From assembly GCF_018967645.1 (NCBI RefSeq), contig NZ_JAHLZF010000001.1, forward strand, positions 62,001-126,000: a DNA stretch of 64,000 nucleotides, written 5' to 3'. Source of the DNA: Allobacillus halotolerans (lineage in GTDB: Bacteria > Bacillota > Bacilli > Bacillales > Alkalibacillaceae). The notes beneath the pieces are model-generated. The model had not been told where the DNA came from. It searched no databases and saw nothing but the letters and a program-made list of their open reading frames with translations. A program made the translations under genes and the position numbers. Position 1 is the stretch's first letter. Each line of letters begins with the position of its first letter. Shown one piece after another: positions 34,250-45,029 of this stretch.

Positions 34250-36931
34250 TCATCTGTCATTGTCTTTATCATATGAGAGCCATTTTTTTGCATGGTCAAT
34301 CATTTGCGGCGTATCTTCATAAAGTACAGCAGTTTCACCAAGTGATTGGATGAATTGCTTCCCATAATGCTTACTCATGATCCGTTTGTCCAAAATGATT
34401 AATAATCCGCGATCTCCAGAATGTCTGATTAATCGTCCAAATGCCTGACGAAATCGTGTAATTGCTAGTGGTAAGGCTAGCTGCTCAAAAGGATTTTCTT
34501 TTTGTTGTTTAAGCAAATTCCACTTCGCCTGGAATACGGGGTGATTCGGCGACTCAAATGGAAGCCGAGCCATGCAAATAATCTTATCGGTATCATTTAG
34601 AAGATCTACGCCTTCCCAAAATGAATTCGTTCCCAATAATATGCCATCATCCGTTTCTTCAAAAAGTTTTTTCAATTTATCTCTACTGCTGGATTGAATC
34701 CCTTGAGCCAATATCGTCATTGTACGAGATGTTGGTTGCAACCGTTCGTACGTATCTTTTAATAACTGATGAGACGTGAATAACACGAGCATTTTTTTAT
34801 TCGTTTGTGCATGAAAGCGATCGACAAACGAAGCGACGTGTTGTGCGTAGGTTTTCGCGCTTACATCCGTTATATTCGGGAAATCTGCAGGAATCAAAAC
34901 TTCTGAACGATTCGCATAGGAACTTGGTAATGGATATATGGAAGTAGGCGTTTCTTCTGGTAAACCAATCTGTGTTAAAAAATGTTGAAACGAATTTTTT
35001 AATTGTAAAGTAGAACTCATGAAAACGACACTATTCGTGTATTGCTCATACCAATTATTTAACTGCTCACTCAAGTCAAGTTGCTCAATATTTAATGAGG
35101 CTGCATTTTTGGCCCCTTGTTGATCAATTTCAATCCAACGTACCATCTTCTTTCCTTGATGGAAAAACGTTGTTAAAAAGTCTATAATTTCTTCTAACTG
35201 TCGATTCGCTTTCATTTGAATGGAACGTTCAAGATCCGTTTTTAAATATTTTTTCAGCATTGAATTCCGTAACTGGTCGCAACTTAACAAGAATTGATTT
35301 AATTGTTCACGAATTTCACCGCTGAAAATCATCTCTAAAGCTTCTTCATCAACAGAAAGTTGGATTTTTCCGGTGTCTGATACTGGGTCCTTTGGCGAGT
35401 GAAGAAAATCAACCGCCTGATAAATAAGCCTAAAAAAAGAGTCTGCATTTACTTTGGCAGTTTCAATCACCTCGCCCATACCGATTCGAGCAAGTGACTG
35501 AAACAACTGTAATGTGGAAATATAGTCAATTTGATTTGATAGTTGGTTTCTTGTGACATTTTCAAACTGATGAGCTTCATCTACTATAATCTGTCTACTT
35601 GGTGGAATTGCTTTTCTTCCTTTTTTAAAGTCAGCTGTCAAAAATGCATGGTTTACAATAACAATCGATGCATTTTTCGCTCTTTCTTTGGCGGAAAAAA
35701 AATAAGATGATTGGTCCGTAGGTTCATCATCATGATCACAAGAGATCAATTTCCAAATATCTTGGCCTCGAGATGGTAATTGCAGCTCTTCTACATCACC
35801 CGTTTCCGTTTCTGTTAACCAGACGAGAATAATCGCTAACGATAACGTAATATCAAAATTGGATGCATCCTTAATGGAGCGGTCGTAAAATGCCTTAAAT
35901 CTTCGCACATGCAAATAATTATGAGGACTCTTCAGTAGTGCAAGACTCCCAGCTGGAAATAATTCCGGAAAGCGTTCGCTATAACGCTCAATTTGTTTTT
36001 GAAGCTGCAAGGTGTATGTACTGATGATCGTACGGACATCATACTTACGGCTATATGCATAGGCAGCTAATAAATAAGCTAACGTTTTCCCTAATCCTGA
36101 AGGTGCCTCGATCACCCGATGCTGTCTCATCTGAAAGCCTTGGTAAATCTCACCAGCAATTTCTTGCTGACCTTCACGCTTTTCAAACAAAGGACCTGAC
36201 AAAGTTTCATTCAAAAAGTAATTAAAATCACTAAGTTCTATGTCGTTTTCCTTGCCAATACTATTACTCTGCTTGATCGCCAATCCATAACGAAAATCAA
36301 GCGCATAATTCGAGTCATTATGTTTTCTTTTTTCATTGATCAAATCATCGAAGAAAAACTCCGTGTCCGTTTGAAAATTACTAATTAACGGCTTCAGTTG
36401 TAGCAGTGTTTCTAGTGGGAGTCCATTCATTTTTTGAACGATTTCCAGAAAAATAAGAGCCGTTACATATGCATCAGATAGCGCACGATGTGGTTTGAAA
36501 TGCTTGATGTTTAAATAATTTGTCAAATCTTGAAGTCGATAACCGGGTGCCGAAGGGAAAAAAACACGTGACAATTCCACTGTATCGATGACTGCACAAG
36601 CAATCGGAGAGTGTCCCGCTTTAACCAAACTTTGATTTAAAAACTCATAATCAAAATGAACCGGATGTGCAATGAAAAAGCAATCATCAAAGTAAGGTAA
36701 GATTTCAGGGATCACTTCCTTGAATGTCGGGGCGTCGACTAAATCGCTTTCGTTGATTCCTGTCAATTGTGATACGAACGGTGGAATCGACCCATTCGGT
36801 CTGACATGTGTTTCATACTCATCGATAATTTTGCCGTCTTCGATAACCACAATGCCAATTTCTATAATTTCGTCTCCGTTTTTTACCGAGTTTCCCGTCG
36901 TTTCTAAATCGACTGATACAAACCGAGTCAT
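34250..36931 (-). CDS. dinG: DinG-family helicase with N-terminal DEDD exonuclease domain
   Basis: This 893-residue protein begins with a DnaQ-like 3'-5' exonuclease domain (VDLETTG with D8/E10, HPVHFDYEFL and HRALSDAYV). It continues as an XPD/DinG superfamily 2 helicase with P-loop EAPSGLGKT near 276 and VDEAH near 449, then FWEGVDLLND and RFRQAFGRLIR. The cysteine motif of iron-sulfur DinG is absent, as in Gram-positive homologues, which act mainly as single-strand exonucleases. ATG 36931 follows GAGGAGGAG. Role in repair or replication is inferred. Confidence 0.93.
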   Translation of the reverse strand: MTRFVSVDLETTGNSVKNGDEIIEIGIVVIEDGKIIDEYETHVRPNGSIPPFVSQLTGINESDLVDAPTFKEVIPEILPYFDDCFFIAHPVHFDYEFLNQSLVKAGHSPIACAVIDTVELSRVFFPSAPGYRLQDLTNYLNIKHFKPHRALSDAYVTALIFLEIVQKMNGLPLETLLQLKPLISNFQTDTEFFFDDLINEKRKHNDSNYALDFRYGLAIKQSNSIGKENDIELSDFNYFLNETLSGPLFEKREGQQEIAGEIYQGFQMRQHRVIEAPSGLGKTLAYLLAAYAYSRKYDVRTIISTYTLQLQKQIERYSERFPELFPAGSLALLKSPHNYLHVRRFKAFYDRSIKDASNFDITLSLAIILVWLTETETGDVEELQLPSRGQDIWKLISCDHDDEPTDQSSYFFSAKERAKNASIVIVNHAFLTADFKKGRKAIPPSRQIIVDEAHQFENVTRNQLSNQIDYISTLQLFQSLARIGMGEVIETAKVNADSFFRLIYQAVDFLHSPKDPVSDTGKIQLSVDEEALEMIFSGEIREQLNQFLLSCDQLRNSMLKKYLKTDLERSIQMKANRQLEEIIDFLTTFFHQGKKMVRWIEIDQQGAKNAASLNIEQLDLSEQLNNWYEQYTNSVVFMSSTLQLKNSFQHFLTQIGLPEETPTSIYPLPSSYANRSEVLIPADFPNITDVSAKTYAQHVASFVDRFHAQTNKKMLVLFTSHQLLKDTYERLQPTSRTMTILAQGIQSSSRDKLKKLFEETDDGILLGTNSFWEGVDLLNDTDKIICMARLPFESPNHPVFQAKWNLLKQQKENPFEQLALPLAITRFRQAFGRLIRHSGDRGLLIILDKRIMSKHYGKQFIQSLGETAVLYEDTPQMIDHAKKWLSYDKDNDR

Positions 36932-36972
36932 TTTTCTCCTCCTCTCTACCATTAATAGTAACTAACAAAACA

Positions 36973-36995
36973 AACTCCCACTTGAAATGGGAGTT
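36973..36995 (-). terminator. Probable terminator after panD
   Basis: AACTCCCA and TGGGAGTT pair around a 7-nt loop, with TTTGTTTTG following on the minus strand. The stem overlaps the panD stop codon and may partly separate the pan genes from dinG. Confidence 0.6.
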
Positions 36996-37377
36996 ATAGG
37001 ATCATTAATGGCGGTTCCTCTTCAAGCTGCTGTTCAATTTGATTATTTTCATTCAAAATAGCGATGGATGGTTTGTGGTCGCTAAGTTCCTTCGCATCAA
37101 CTTGGACATATGAAATAATAATAACATGATCCCCCGGTTGAAACTTCCGTGCTGCAGCTCCATTCAGACAAATGATCCCGCTGTTTGGTTCACCGGCGAT
37201 CACATAGGTTTCAATCCGCTCACCATTATTATTATTGACAATCTGAACCTTTTCATGAGGCAAGATGCCTACCTCTTTCAACAATGTAGAATCAATTGTG
37301 ATGCTTCCAACATAGTTTAAGTTTGCTTCTGTCACTGTCGCTCTATGAAGCTTTGCGTTCATCATGGTATGGATCAT
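36994..37377 (-). CDS. panD: Aspartate 1-decarboxylase
   Basis: This 127-residue pyruvoyl enzyme makes beta-alanine for pantothenate. The self-cleavage site is Gly24-Ser25 in YVGSITID; Ser25 becomes the pyruvoyl group. The N-terminus [16 protein letters not shown] and central GAAAR are diagnostic. Its ATG shares one base with the panC stop (TAATG), giving tight coupling in panB-panC-panD order. Confidence 0.97.
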   Translation of the reverse strand: MIHTMMNAKLHRATVTEANLNYVGSITIDSTLLKEVGILPHEKVQIVNNNNGERIETYVIAGEPNSGIICLNGAAARKFQPGDHVIIISYVQVDAKELSDHKPSIAILNENNQIEQQLEEEPPLMIL

Positions 37378-38258
37378 TATTTTTTGTCACTCCTGTAGAT
37401 TTCTTCGCCCGATTGATCAAGAATGAGATTATCAATTAACCGGGCATTCTCATAATACACAGCTACCGCTAATATGACCGAATCATTTTCATTTATTAAA
37501 GGCTGTAAATCTGGGTAAGTCAAACAATTCACGTAATCAACCTTACCACTGATCCGTTCTCGGAGTATATGTTCCATATAGTCGATCACTTGATCGCGCG
37601 ACCAATATTCATTGGAACGAATGTATTGTTGGCCAGCACGCAACGCTTGATAGATATTCGTTGCATCCTTTCGCTCTTCAGGAGATAAACGAACATTTCG
37701 ACTGCTTAAGGCCAATCCATCTGGCTCACGTATAGTTGGAACAGGAACAAGTGTAATATCGAAGTTTAATTCCTCAATTAATGCTTCAACGACTGCTACT
37801 TGTTGTGCATCTTTTATTCCGAAATAAGTCTTTGTTGGTTGAATGATCAAAAATAATTTTGAAAGGACTTTCAGAACTCCTTCGAAATGACCTGGTCTAC
37901 TTGCTCCACAAAGAACGTCCTGTCTACTGAGAAGACTCATTTGGACAACGCTTTGTTTAGGGTACATTTCTTCGACGCTCGGATGAAAAACAATATCAAC
38001 ACCTTCTGCTTCCAAAAGTGCAGTGTCTCGAGCTAAATCTCTTGGATAAGTAGCTAAATCACTCGATTGATTGAATTGTAATGGATTTACGAAAATACTG
38101 ACGACGACTAAGTCATTTTCTTTCCTTGCATTTTTCACCAATTGCAGATGGCCTTCGTGCAAAAAGCCCATTGTAGCCACGAAGCCGATCGACTGCCCAT
38201 TCTGTCGAGCGGCTTGCGATTTGTCTCTCATTTCTTTGATCGTTTCAATGTGTATCAT
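37377..38258 (-). CDS. panC: Pantoate-beta-alanine ligase (pantothenate synthetase)
   Basis: This 293-residue ATP-dependent enzyme joins pantoate and beta-alanine. MGFLHEGHL is the HIGH-like adenylate motif, and the pantoate/beta-alanine pocket [18 protein letters not shown] and [12 protein letters not shown] are present. The start overlaps the panB stop (ATGA) and the stop overlaps the panD start. All three steps from ketoisovalerate and aspartate are therefore made from one message. Confidence 0.96.
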   Translation of the reverse strand: MIHIETIKEMRDKSQAARQNGQSIGFVATMGFLHEGHLQLVKNARKENDLVVVSIFVNPLQFNQSSDLATYPRDLARDTALLEAEGVDIVFHPSVEEMYPKQSVVQMSLLSRQDVLCGASRPGHFEGVLKVLSKLFLIIQPTKTYFGIKDAQQVAVVEALIEELNFDITLVPVPTIREPDGLALSSRNVRLSPEERKDATNIYQALRAGQQYIRSNEYWSRDQVIDYMEHILRERISGKVDYVNCLTYPDLQPLINENDSVILAVAVYYENARLIDNLILDQSGEEIYRSDKK

Positions 38259-39091
38259 TTTTCTCCACCATACAACCCATCAAGCACATCATCGTCAATG
38301 GCATATGTATGCTCATCAGACGGAAAAGCAGTCGTTTTTACTTCGTTTATGTAGCTTCTAATAGCCTGATCGATACTTTCATTTAAATTGGTTTGTGGTT
38401 TCACGAATTTCGCTAGACGGTCGACACCGTATTGCAAGAGATCATGATAGACAAGCACTTGCCCATCTGTTCCATTCCCTGCTCCAATACCAATTGTCGG
38501 CACTTTGGAGTTCTTAGTTACATTCGTGGCAAGTTTCGCAGGAACACATTCAAGAACAATAGAAATAACACCTGCTTCATTTAAAGCGACAGCATCTTCA
38601 ATTAATTGTCTCGCTTCTTCTGTTGTTTTACCTTGAACACGATAGCCACCCAACACTTGGAATGTTTGAGGTGTCAGTCCGATATGCCCGACCACTGGAA
38701 TGCCTGCTTGTGTCAGTTTACGAATAATTGGCACAAGTTCTTTTCCGCCTTCTAATTTCACTGCATCTGCACCAGCTTCCTGAACAATACGAGCAGCATT
38801 TCTCATCGCATCTGCTTCGGAAATATGAAAAGACATAAAAGGCAAATCAACTACGGTAAATGTATTGGGTGCCCCGCGCTTCACGGCTTTTCCGTGATGA
38901 ATCATGTCATCTACTGTCACGGGAATCGTTGAGTCGTAGCCAAGGACAACCATCCCCAACGAATCTCCTACTAAGATCATGTCAACACCTGCTGTTTCTG
39001 CTGTTTTGGCAGATGGATAATCATAGGCCGTTAACATGGTAATTTTTTCATTTTCCCGTTTCATTTTTTCGAAACTCCGTCTTGTTTTCAA
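38255..39091 (-). CDS. panB: 3-methyl-2-oxobutanoate hydroxymethyltransferase
   Basis: This 278-residue TIM-barrel enzyme transfers a hydroxymethyl group from methylene-tetrahydrofolate to ketoisovalerate, the first pantothenate step. Conserved stretches are [24 protein letters not shown] (Mg/substrate Asp), VKLEGG and [15 protein letters not shown] place the start at TTG 39091, where GGAGG has 8-nt spacing and the product begins [11 protein letters not shown] like other PanB. A GTG at 39112 would run through the ribosome site. Confidence 0.95.
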   Translation of the reverse strand: MKTRRSFEKMKRENEKITMLTAYDYPSAKTAETAGVDMILVGDSLGMVVLGYDSTIPVTVDDMIHHGKAVKRGAPNTFTVVDLPFMSFHISEADAMRNAARIVQEAGADAVKLEGGKELVPIIRKLTQAGIPVVGHIGLTPQTFQVLGGYRVQGKTTEEARQLIEDAVALNEAGVISIVLECVPAKLATNVTKNSKVPTIGIGAGNGTDGQVLVYHDLLQYGVDRLAKFVKPQTNLNESIDQAIRSYINEVKTTAFPSDEHTYAIDDDVLDGLYGGEK

Positions 39092-39105
39092 AATCAATGC
39101 CTCCT

Positions 39106-40077
39106 TCACCAATATATTTCTGCCGAATACAATGCTGTTTGTTTTCCATATTCATCTTCGATAAGAAGAGCGCCATCGTGTTGAATTCCAACAAATTTCG
39201 CTTGGAAAGAATCTTTTGTCTTTATTGTCAACCATTCATTTAATCGGTAAGCGTGCTGCTCCCACTCTCTCTTGATCGGTTGAAATCCTTCTTTTATAAA
39301 TGTATCATACTTTTCTTCCAACCGCTGTGCAACCTCATGAAAAACATGTGCTAAATCGTTTGCCTTACCCGTTTCAATCTTTAAGGATGTCACTTTATCT
39401 CTAAGTTCTTCAGGAAAATGTTCTCGCTCTTGATTAATATTCATTCCGATTCCAAGCAATATATATTCAATTTGATCTTGTTCAGCTTGCATTTCGGTCA
39501 AAATTCCCGTTAATTTAAAACCTCTCGAAAAAACATCGTTCGGCCACTTAATTTTAACGTCAAGACCTAAATGACGAAAGGTTTCAACCAACGCAACTGC
39601 AGCAACCAGTGTTAATTGGTTGGCATCTTTGGGTTCAAGAGATGTAGGCCTTAAAATAACAGTAAACCAAAGTCCGTGCTTGTCCTCAGAATGCCATTGT
39701 CTTTTAAGCCTGCCACGACCTTTCGTTTGATGATCAGCGATAATGACGGTCCCGTGTGGTGCATCCTCTCTCGCTAAGTCGTGACCTGAAAATTGAGTTG
39801 AATCGATAGATTTATGGTGAATCAAGTTTTTTCCAAGCCAATTTGTAGAAAGACCCCATTGTAAGGAAGAGGCTGATAATTCACTCGGAACCCCTGTAAT
39901 ACGGTACCCTTTGTTTCTTACTGCTTCAATTTGATAGCCAACTTTCTTCAACTCATTCATATGCTTCCAGATCGCTGACCTGGAAATGCCGAGTTGCTTA
40001 GATAAACTTTCACCTGATACATACGTATCTGAATGATTTGAAAGCAACTCGATTAGTTTTGTCCGGTTTGATTCCAT
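39106..40077 (-). CDS. birA: Biotin operon repressor / biotin-protein ligase BirA
   Basis: This 323-residue protein has an N-terminal helix-turn-helix ([23 protein letters not shown]) and a C-terminal biotinyl-AMP-forming ligase domain with [12 protein letters not shown] and KWPNDV. It biotinylates carboxylases and represses biotin genes. ATG 40077 lies inside the 3' end of cca (25-bp overlap) and matches the family N-terminus. The in-frame extension to 40128 is unlikely. panB starts 14 bp downstream. Confidence 0.94.
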   Translation of the reverse strand: MESNRTKLIELLSNHSDTYVSGESLSKQLGISRSAIWKHMNELKKVGYQIEAVRNKGYRITGVPSELSASSLQWGLSTNWLGKNLIHHKSIDSTQFSGHDLAREDAPHGTVIIADHQTKGRGRLKRQWHSEDKHGLWFTVILRPTSLEPKDANQLTLVAAVALVETFRHLGLDVKIKWPNDVFSRGFKLTGILTEMQAEQDQIEYILLGIGMNINQEREHFPEELRDKVTSLKIETGKANDLAHVFHEVAQRLEEKYDTFIKEGFQPIKREWEQHAYRLNEWLTIKTKDSFQAKFVGIQHDGALLIEDEYGKQTALYSAEIYW

Positions 40078-41258
40078 GCTTTCACTTGTCCTTCCAATGT
40101 ATCTTTTTGATTCTGTAACTCCCCACAAAGTACTAAATGTTCTAATTCACGGAGATAATCACTGATCCATTTTCCTTGTTTCCGTTCAGGGAATAGACGA
40201 ATCAAGTCAGTACCATTAATCGCCAAGTCGCTCTTTTGCTGAATGGGCAATTGATCGTACATTGAATAAAGTTCTTCTAACACATACGATTTCCCTGCAA
40301 CGAAGCGAACAAAATCGTTCCATGGTTGGATGTGCTCATACGTCAATTGATACAGGAGGCCTTTTGTTAAACCCTGTTCTTGATGTTTGTCAAAAGCTTC
40401 ATAAATAATAGTCGCTTTTCGTTTGACTGCGTTAGACAGTTTATAGGCTTTTACCCATGTTGAAATTGATATCGACGGGTCCATATAGTGAAAGTAAGCG
40501 ACCAAAACAGCTGCATCGGCAATTGGTTCTGAAAGTTGTTCATGTACCAGTGAAAAAACATTCTCATTCATTCCAAATATCGGCAATTGTTGGTAAAGAG
40601 ATGTTTCGTTTAAATAATCCAGCGCTTTGCCAACACCCATTCCGCCGAACATTTTGGTCAATTCCACTGTAATTCGTTCTACAGAAATCGCCTCTAAAAG
40701 TGTACGGTTTTCCTTGATAGCGGTAATGACCTCATCATCGATGCTGAAATTCAATTGACTGGAGAATCGAATGGCCCGTAACATCCGAAGTGCGTCCTCG
40801 CTGAAACGGTCTTGTGCATATCTAACGGTCTGGATTCGTTTTAGTTTTAAGTCCTGCAGGCCATTAAATGGATCGATAATCTTACCATCAAGACCCATAG
40901 CCATAGCATTAATAGTGAAATCTCTTCGACTTAAGTCTTCTTCGATATTCTCTACAAAAAACACTTGTTCTGGATGGCGGTGATCTTTATACTCCCCTTC
41001 TGTCCGATAAGTCGTTACTTCATAGGATTCATCACCCAATAAAACCAATATCGTTCCATGATCGATGCCAACAGGTACGGTTCGATCAAATAAACGTTGA
41101 ACGGTGTATGGATCGGCATTCGTGGCCAGATCAATATCCCCAATCGGTCGTTTCAATTGATAATCACGCACGGACCCACCCACAAAGAAACACTCATATC
41201 CATTATTATTGAATGTATGTATAATTGGTGCCGCTTGATTGAATGGTTTACCAACCAT
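40053..41258 (-). CDS. cca: CCA-adding tRNA nucleotidyltransferase
   Basis: This 401-residue class II enzyme adds or repairs the 3' CCA of tRNAs. The nucleotidyltransferase motif GGSVRDYQLKRPIGDIDLAT carries D41 and D43. Motif B/C is RRDFTINAMAMG and the nucleotide-selecting region (EDALRMLRAIRF) is also present. It lies between bshA (15 bp upstream) and birA (overlapping), as in B. subtilis. Confidence 0.96.
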   Translation of the reverse strand: MVGKPFNQAAPIIHTFNNNGYECFFVGGSVRDYQLKRPIGDIDLATNADPYTVQRLFDRTVPVGIDHGTILVLLGDESYEVTTYRTEGEYKDHRHPEQVFFVENIEEDLSRRDFTINAMAMGLDGKIIDPFNGLQDLKLKRIQTVRYAQDRFSEDALRMLRAIRFSSQLNFSIDDEVITAIKENRTLLEAISVERITVELTKMFGGMGVGKALDYLNETSLYQQLPIFGMNENVFSLVHEQLSEPIADAAVLVAYFHYMDPSISISTWVKAYKLSNAVKRKATIIYEAFDKHQEQGLTKGLLYQLTYEHIQPWNDFVRFVAGKSYVLEELYSMYDQLPIQQKSDLAINGTDLIRLFPERKQGKWISDYLRELEHLVLCGELQNQKDTLEGQVKAWNQTGQN

Positions 41259-41273
41259 AGGATCTACCGCCTT

Positions 41274-42398
41274 CTATACTTCATAATAAATATTCTCATA
41301 GCGCTTAATAATTTGTTCAGCATCAAATAACTCTTTTACACGAGCCTTGGAAAGAAGGGATTGCCGTTTCCACTCGGACTCTTCGGATAATAGATGAATG
41401 GCTCTCTTGCTCATGGTTTCAACATCGCCAACTTCACAAATATACCCTGTTTCTCCATCATCGATCACTTCAGGGATTCCACCGGTGTTCGACCCAATAG
41501 ATGGTACTCCAGAGATCATAGCTTCCAAAAGCACCAGTCCAAAACTCTCCTTCTCAGAAACCAATAGATTTAAATCACTCATTGCGAATAAATCATGTAT
41601 ATTGTCCTGTCTCCCCATAAAAATAACTTTATCTTGTAAACCTAGATTTTGAACAAGTTGATATGCATCTCCATATTCTGGTCCATCGCCCACTAAAAGA
41701 AGTTTTGTTTTAATCGATTGCTGGACTCGGTGAAAAACATGAATGACATCTTGAACTCTCTTCACTTTACGAAAGTTAGAGATATGAATCATTACTTTTT
41801 CGTCTGATTGAATATTCAGTCTTCTTTTTAATTTATCAGTATCACTCGGTTCCTCCAGCTTGTCTGTATCGATAAAATTATGAACAACTTGAATTTCTTT
41901 TTGTATATTCAATAATTTCTTTGTTTGATCTCTTAAACTATAAGAAACAGCGGTGACTGCATCTGACTCTTCGATACCAAAACGAATTAAATTAGTCAAA
42001 CTCGGATCAATTCCCAGCACGGTAATATCTGTACCGTGAAGAGTCGTAATGACACGAACATCTTTTTTAGCCATTTGTTTCGCCAACAACGCACAAATTG
42101 CATGAGGCATAGCATAGTGGGCATGAATAATATCTAATTGTTCACGATCGATGACCTCAGCGATTTTACTGGCCAGTGATAAATCATAAGGTGGATGCTT
42201 AAATACCGGATAATTTGCAACATCCACTTCATGAAAAAAGATATTTGGGTCTAGACGTTTTAAGCGAAACGGCATTGTCTGTGAAATGAAATGAATTTCA
42301 TAATCATGATCCGATAAGTGCATACCTAGTTCAGTTGCTACCACGCCAGATCCCCCGACTGTTGGATAGCAAACGATACCTATTTTTTTATTCATCAT
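41274..42398 (-). CDS. bshA: N-acetylglucosaminyl-L-malate synthase BshA (bacillithiol)
   Basis: This GT4 glycosyltransferase of 374 residues joins GlcNAc from UDP-GlcNAc to malate, the first step of bacillithiol synthesis. [19 protein letters not shown] is the N-terminal nucleotide-sugar loop and [14 protein letters not shown] the C-terminal EX7E motif. Its ATG-ATG start overlaps the stop of mgsA, with AAGGAG about 12 nt upstream. Bacillithiol detoxifies methylglyoxal, which fits coupling to mgsA. Confidence 0.94.
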   Translation of the reverse strand: MMNKKIGIVCYPTVGGSGVVATELGMHLSDHDYEIHFISQTMPFRLKRLDPNIFFHEVDVANYPVFKHPPYDLSLASKIAEVIDREQLDIIHAHYAMPHAICALLAKQMAKKDVRVITTLHGTDITVLGIDPSLTNLIRFGIEESDAVTAVSYSLRDQTKKLLNIQKEIQVVHNFIDTDKLEEPSDTDKLKRRLNIQSDEKVMIHISNFRKVKRVQDVIHVFHRVQQSIKTKLLLVGDGPEYGDAYQLVQNLGLQDKVIFMGRQDNIHDLFAMSDLNLLVSEKESFGLVLLEAMISGVPSIGSNTGGIPEVIDDGETGYICEVGDVETMSKRAIHLLSEESEWKRQSLLSKARVKELFDAEQIIKRYENIYYEV

Positions 42399-42804
42399 AT
42401 AGGGATGTTGACTCCTTGACGTTTCTCCAATCAAGCCATCCGCTTTGAATGCCTCGTATCATAATTTCAGCAGATGCTTCGTTGGTTGCGAGAGGGATTC
42501 GATATACATCGCATAATCTTAATAATGCAGTCACATCTGGTTCATGTGGCTGAGCTGTCAATGGATCTCTAAAGAAAACAACCAAATCTAAATCATTGGC
42601 TGCGATTTTAGCACCGATTTGCTGGTCGCCACCTAATGGACCTGATTGAAACCGATGAACATCCAACCCAATCTCTTCTTGAATCATTTTTCCTGTTGTA
42701 CCTGTAGCAAACAATTCATAATCACTAAAGATATCTTTGTAAGCTGTAACGAAATTGAGTAAATTTCTTTTTCTTTTGTCATGTGCGATTAATGCGATTT
42801 TCAT
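42388..42804 (-). CDS. mgsA: Methylglyoxal synthase
   Basis: This 138-residue enzyme converts dihydroxyacetone phosphate to methylglyoxal, an overflow bypass of glycolysis. [20 protein letters not shown] and [14 protein letters not shown], with the catalytic aspartate, are all present. It starts 11 bp after dapB and its stop overlaps the bshA start. Confidence 0.96.
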   Translation of the reverse strand: MKIALIAHDKRKRNLLNFVTAYKDIFSDYELFATGTTGKMIQEEIGLDVHRFQSGPLGGDQQIGAKIAANDLDLVVFFRDPLTAQPHEPDVTALLRLCDVYRIPLATNEASAEIMIRGIQSGWLDWRNVKESTSLYDE

Positions 42805-42815
42805 TATTTCACAAC

Positions 42816-43619
42816 CTATTCCATTAAGTTTTCAAGTCCATAAACGAAATCTTCACGGTTCACAACTTCATTGACCGCAAATTCAACACCACTCATAAAC
42901 GAAGCTCTATCTGCTGAATTATGATTAATGGTTAAAGTTTGTCCACTCATTCCAAACACAACCTCTTGCTGTGCAATATACCCTGGGAGTCGCATGCTAT
43001 GAATTTTCATCCCATCCACATCAGCTCCTCGTGCTCCTTCAATCGTTTCTTTTTCATCTGGGTGGCCTTGTTTATGCTTTTCCCTTACTTCTTGAATGAG
43101 CTTAGCTGTTTTGACTGCTGTTCCAGATGGCGCATCCAGCTTATTGTCATGATGTTTTTCAATAATTTCCACATCAGGAAAATATTTAGCAGCCTCTTTC
43201 GCAAACCGCATCATTAAAATAGCACCAATCGCAAAATTCGGTGCAATGACAATGCCTGTTGCATTCGACGTACTTAAGTCTTTAAGTTCTTGCAACTGAT
43301 CTTCCGAAAATCCAGAAGTACCAACCACTGGACGTACGTGATGAATCAGTGCTTGCTTCGCATGGTGATACCCGGCCTCAGGGTTCGTCAATTCGATTAA
43401 TACATCAGCATTCACCTGATCGAATGCTTCCGTCGCATCTGTGAAAATAGGTGCATCGAATGCCGGCAGACCTTCTAGATCACGTAGTTTCTTTCCATTA
43501 TTCTTCCGGTCGATACAACCGACTAAATGAAAATGGTCCGTTCGTTCAATTAATGCTAAAGCTTCTTGCCCCATTTTACCGCGGGGACCGGCAACGATCA
43601 TATTAATGGTCTTATTCAT
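42816..43619 (-). CDS. dapB: 4-hydroxy-tetrahydrodipicolinate reductase
   Basis: This 267-residue enzyme acts in the lysine/diaminopimelate pathway and feeds peptidoglycan and spore dipicolinate. Nucleotide-binding [13 protein letters not shown] starts near residue 9, and the signature [19 protein letters not shown] carries the catalytic His and Lys. The start overlaps the ypjD stop by 8 bp. No lysine riboswitch was seen upstream. Confidence 0.96.
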   Translation of the reverse strand: MNKTINMIVAGPRGKMGQEALALIERTDHFHLVGCIDRKNNGKKLRDLEGLPAFDAPIFTDATEAFDQVNADVLIELTNPEAGYHHAKQALIHHVRPVVGTSGFSEDQLQELKDLSTSNATGIVIAPNFAIGAILMMRFAKEAAKYFPDVEIIEKHHDNKLDAPSGTAVKTAKLIQEVREKHKQGHPDEKETIEGARGADVDGMKIHSMRLPGYIAQQEVVFGMSGQTLTINHNSADRASFMSGVEFAVNEVVNREDFVYGLENLME

Positions 43620-43956
43620 GTTGATTCTCCTTCTTCGTCCAACGATTTTGGTCTCTTTGTTCTATTTTTGACATACTTCGATCAAATGCTTCATCAAGCT
43701 GAATGCCAAGTGAATTAGCTAGTGTTACCAACACAAAATAAACATCACCTAGCTCATCTTCAATCGATTTCTCTTTTTCTGTTGATTTTTTTGGCTTTTC
43801 TCCGTAGTAATGATTAATTTCTCGAGCTAGCTCACCCATTTCTTCAGTAAACCTAGCCATCATAGAAAGTGGAGAAAAATAACCCTCTTCAAATTGACTG
43901 ATAAACCGATCAACACGTTCTTGAGATTCTTTCAATGTTACTGATTGTTTCTCCAT
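43612..43956 (-). CDS. ypjD: MazG-like nucleotide pyrophosphohydrolase YpjD
   Basis: This 114-residue helical protein has the MazG metal-binding pattern EEMGELAREINH and EDELGDVYFVLVTLANSLGI. The family hydrolyses non-canonical or excess nucleoside triphosphates; the substrate here is unknown. ATG 43956 follows AAGGAGA; an upstream ATG at 43974 lies before that site. It heads the dapB-mgsA-bshA-cca-birA-pan cluster. Confidence 0.9.
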   Translation of the reverse strand: MEKQSVTLKESQERVDRFISQFEEGYFSPLSMMARFTEEMGELAREINHYYGEKPKKSTEKEKSIEDELGDVYFVLVTLANSLGIQLDEAFDRSMSKIEQRDQNRWTKKENQHE

Positions 43957-44034
43957 GATATACGTCTCCTTCATGAAAACATCTAATCATATGGTAGCTA
44001 AACAGACGAATTTTGACAAATCATTAAACTTTGT

Positions 44035-44063
44035 TTGATGAATCTGATTTATTTGTCTATAAT
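44035..44063 (+). promoter_or_regulatory. SigA-type promoter of ypjC
   Basis: TTGATG (44035-44040) and TATAAT (44058-44063) have an exact 17-bp spacer, and the start is about 20 nt before the ATG at 44092. Confidence 0.75.
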
Positions 44064-44091
44064 ATTCTGGAGATATGTTTGGAGTGGTTAA

Positions 44092-44964
44092 ATGAAAATA
44101 CCGATTAAAATGAAGAATACACTGTTTATTATCATTGGTTCTGCAATCTTTTCATTCGGAGTCGTCAATTTCAACATGGCGAACAATTTAACAGAAGGTG
44201 GATTTACCGGTATCACCCTTCTATTATACTTTCTATTTTCTTGGGATCCCGCAATTATGAACCTTGTTCTGAATATCCCGGTATTTATTGTAGGGTGGCG
44301 TTTATTAGGAGTGTCGACGTTTATTTATACGGTAATCGGAACAGTTATGGTTTCTGTATTTCTATGGGTATTTCAAATCTTTCCGTACGGTTTTTCGTTA
44401 CAAAACGATATGACATTGGCAGCATTGTTTGCCGGTTCCTTTATTGGTGTAGGATTGGGAATTATTTTCCGCTATGGAGGTACAACTGGCGGAGTCGACA
44501 TCATTGCCCGGCTAGTCAATAAATATGTTGGCTGGGGAATGGGACGAACGATGTTTTTGTTTGATGCTGTCGTTATTGTTGCATCCGTGATTCTTTATCT
44601 AAATGAAATTGAAGGAATGTATACGTTAGTTGCCGTATTTATCGCCGCTCGAGTGATTGATTTCATGGTAGATGGTGCTTACGCTGCAAGAGGTGCATTG
44701 ATTGTATCAGAGCACCAAGATGCAATTGCCAGTAAGATATTGAAGGATATGGATCGTGGAGTGACGCTCTTACATGGAAGTGGAAGTTACACAGGCGAAG
44801 ATAAGAGAGTTATTTACTGTGTAGTCGGACGAAATGAGATTATTCGATTGAAAAATTTAATTAACGAAATTGACCCACATGCCTTCGTTTCCATGATGAC
44901 TGTTCATGACGTTCTAGGAGAAGGATTCACTCTGGATGAAAATAAAAATCCGATTGATTCATAA
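44092..44964 (+). CDS. ypjC: YitT family membrane protein (YpjC)
   Basis: This 290-residue protein has five or six membrane helices (about 1-200), including NMANNLTEGGFTGITLLLYF and FRYGGTTGGVDIIARLVNKY. A C-terminal cytoplasmic DUF2179 domain (about 215-282) with KRVIYCVVGRNEI follows. The family is widespread in Firmicutes and its transport role is unproven. It is alone on the plus strand here, divergent from ypjD, with its own promoter and GGAGTGG site. Confidence 0.88.
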   Translation: MKIPIKMKNTLFIIIGSAIFSFGVVNFNMANNLTEGGFTGITLLLYFLFSWDPAIMNLVLNIPVFIVGWRLLGVSTFIYTVIGTVMVSVFLWVFQIFPYGFSLQNDMTLAALFAGSFIGVGLGIIFRYGGTTGGVDIIARLVNKYVGWGMGRTMFLFDAVVIVASVILYLNEIEGMYTLVAVFIAARVIDFMVDGAYAARGALIVSEHQDAIASKILKDMDRGVTLLHGSGSYTGEDKRVIYCVVGRNEIIRLKNLINEIDPHAFVSMMTVHDVLGEGFTLDENKNPIDS

Positions 44965-44970
44965 TTTCAT

Positions 44971-45012
44971 TGCCTGAATGAAGTTGCAAACGCCTCTTTA
45001 TTCAGGCATTTT
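44971..45012 (+). terminator. Terminator after ypjC
   Basis: TGCCTGAAT (44971-44979) and ATTCAGGCA (45000-45008) form a perfect 9-bp stem with a 20-nt loop, followed by TTTT. Confidence 0.65.
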
Positions 45013-45029
45013 AATGTTATAAATTAGGT

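Noticed and set aside
34250-36931. Separate DNA polymerase III epsilon-like gene
   Set aside because: The exonuclease motifs are in frame with the DinG helicase and belong to one fused protein, as in other Firmicutes.
42816-43990. Lysine riboswitch or T-box upstream of dapB, asnS or pan genes
   Set aside because: Looked for long structured leaders and T-box TGGNACC-like sequence; gaps are short or absent and no conserved core was seen.
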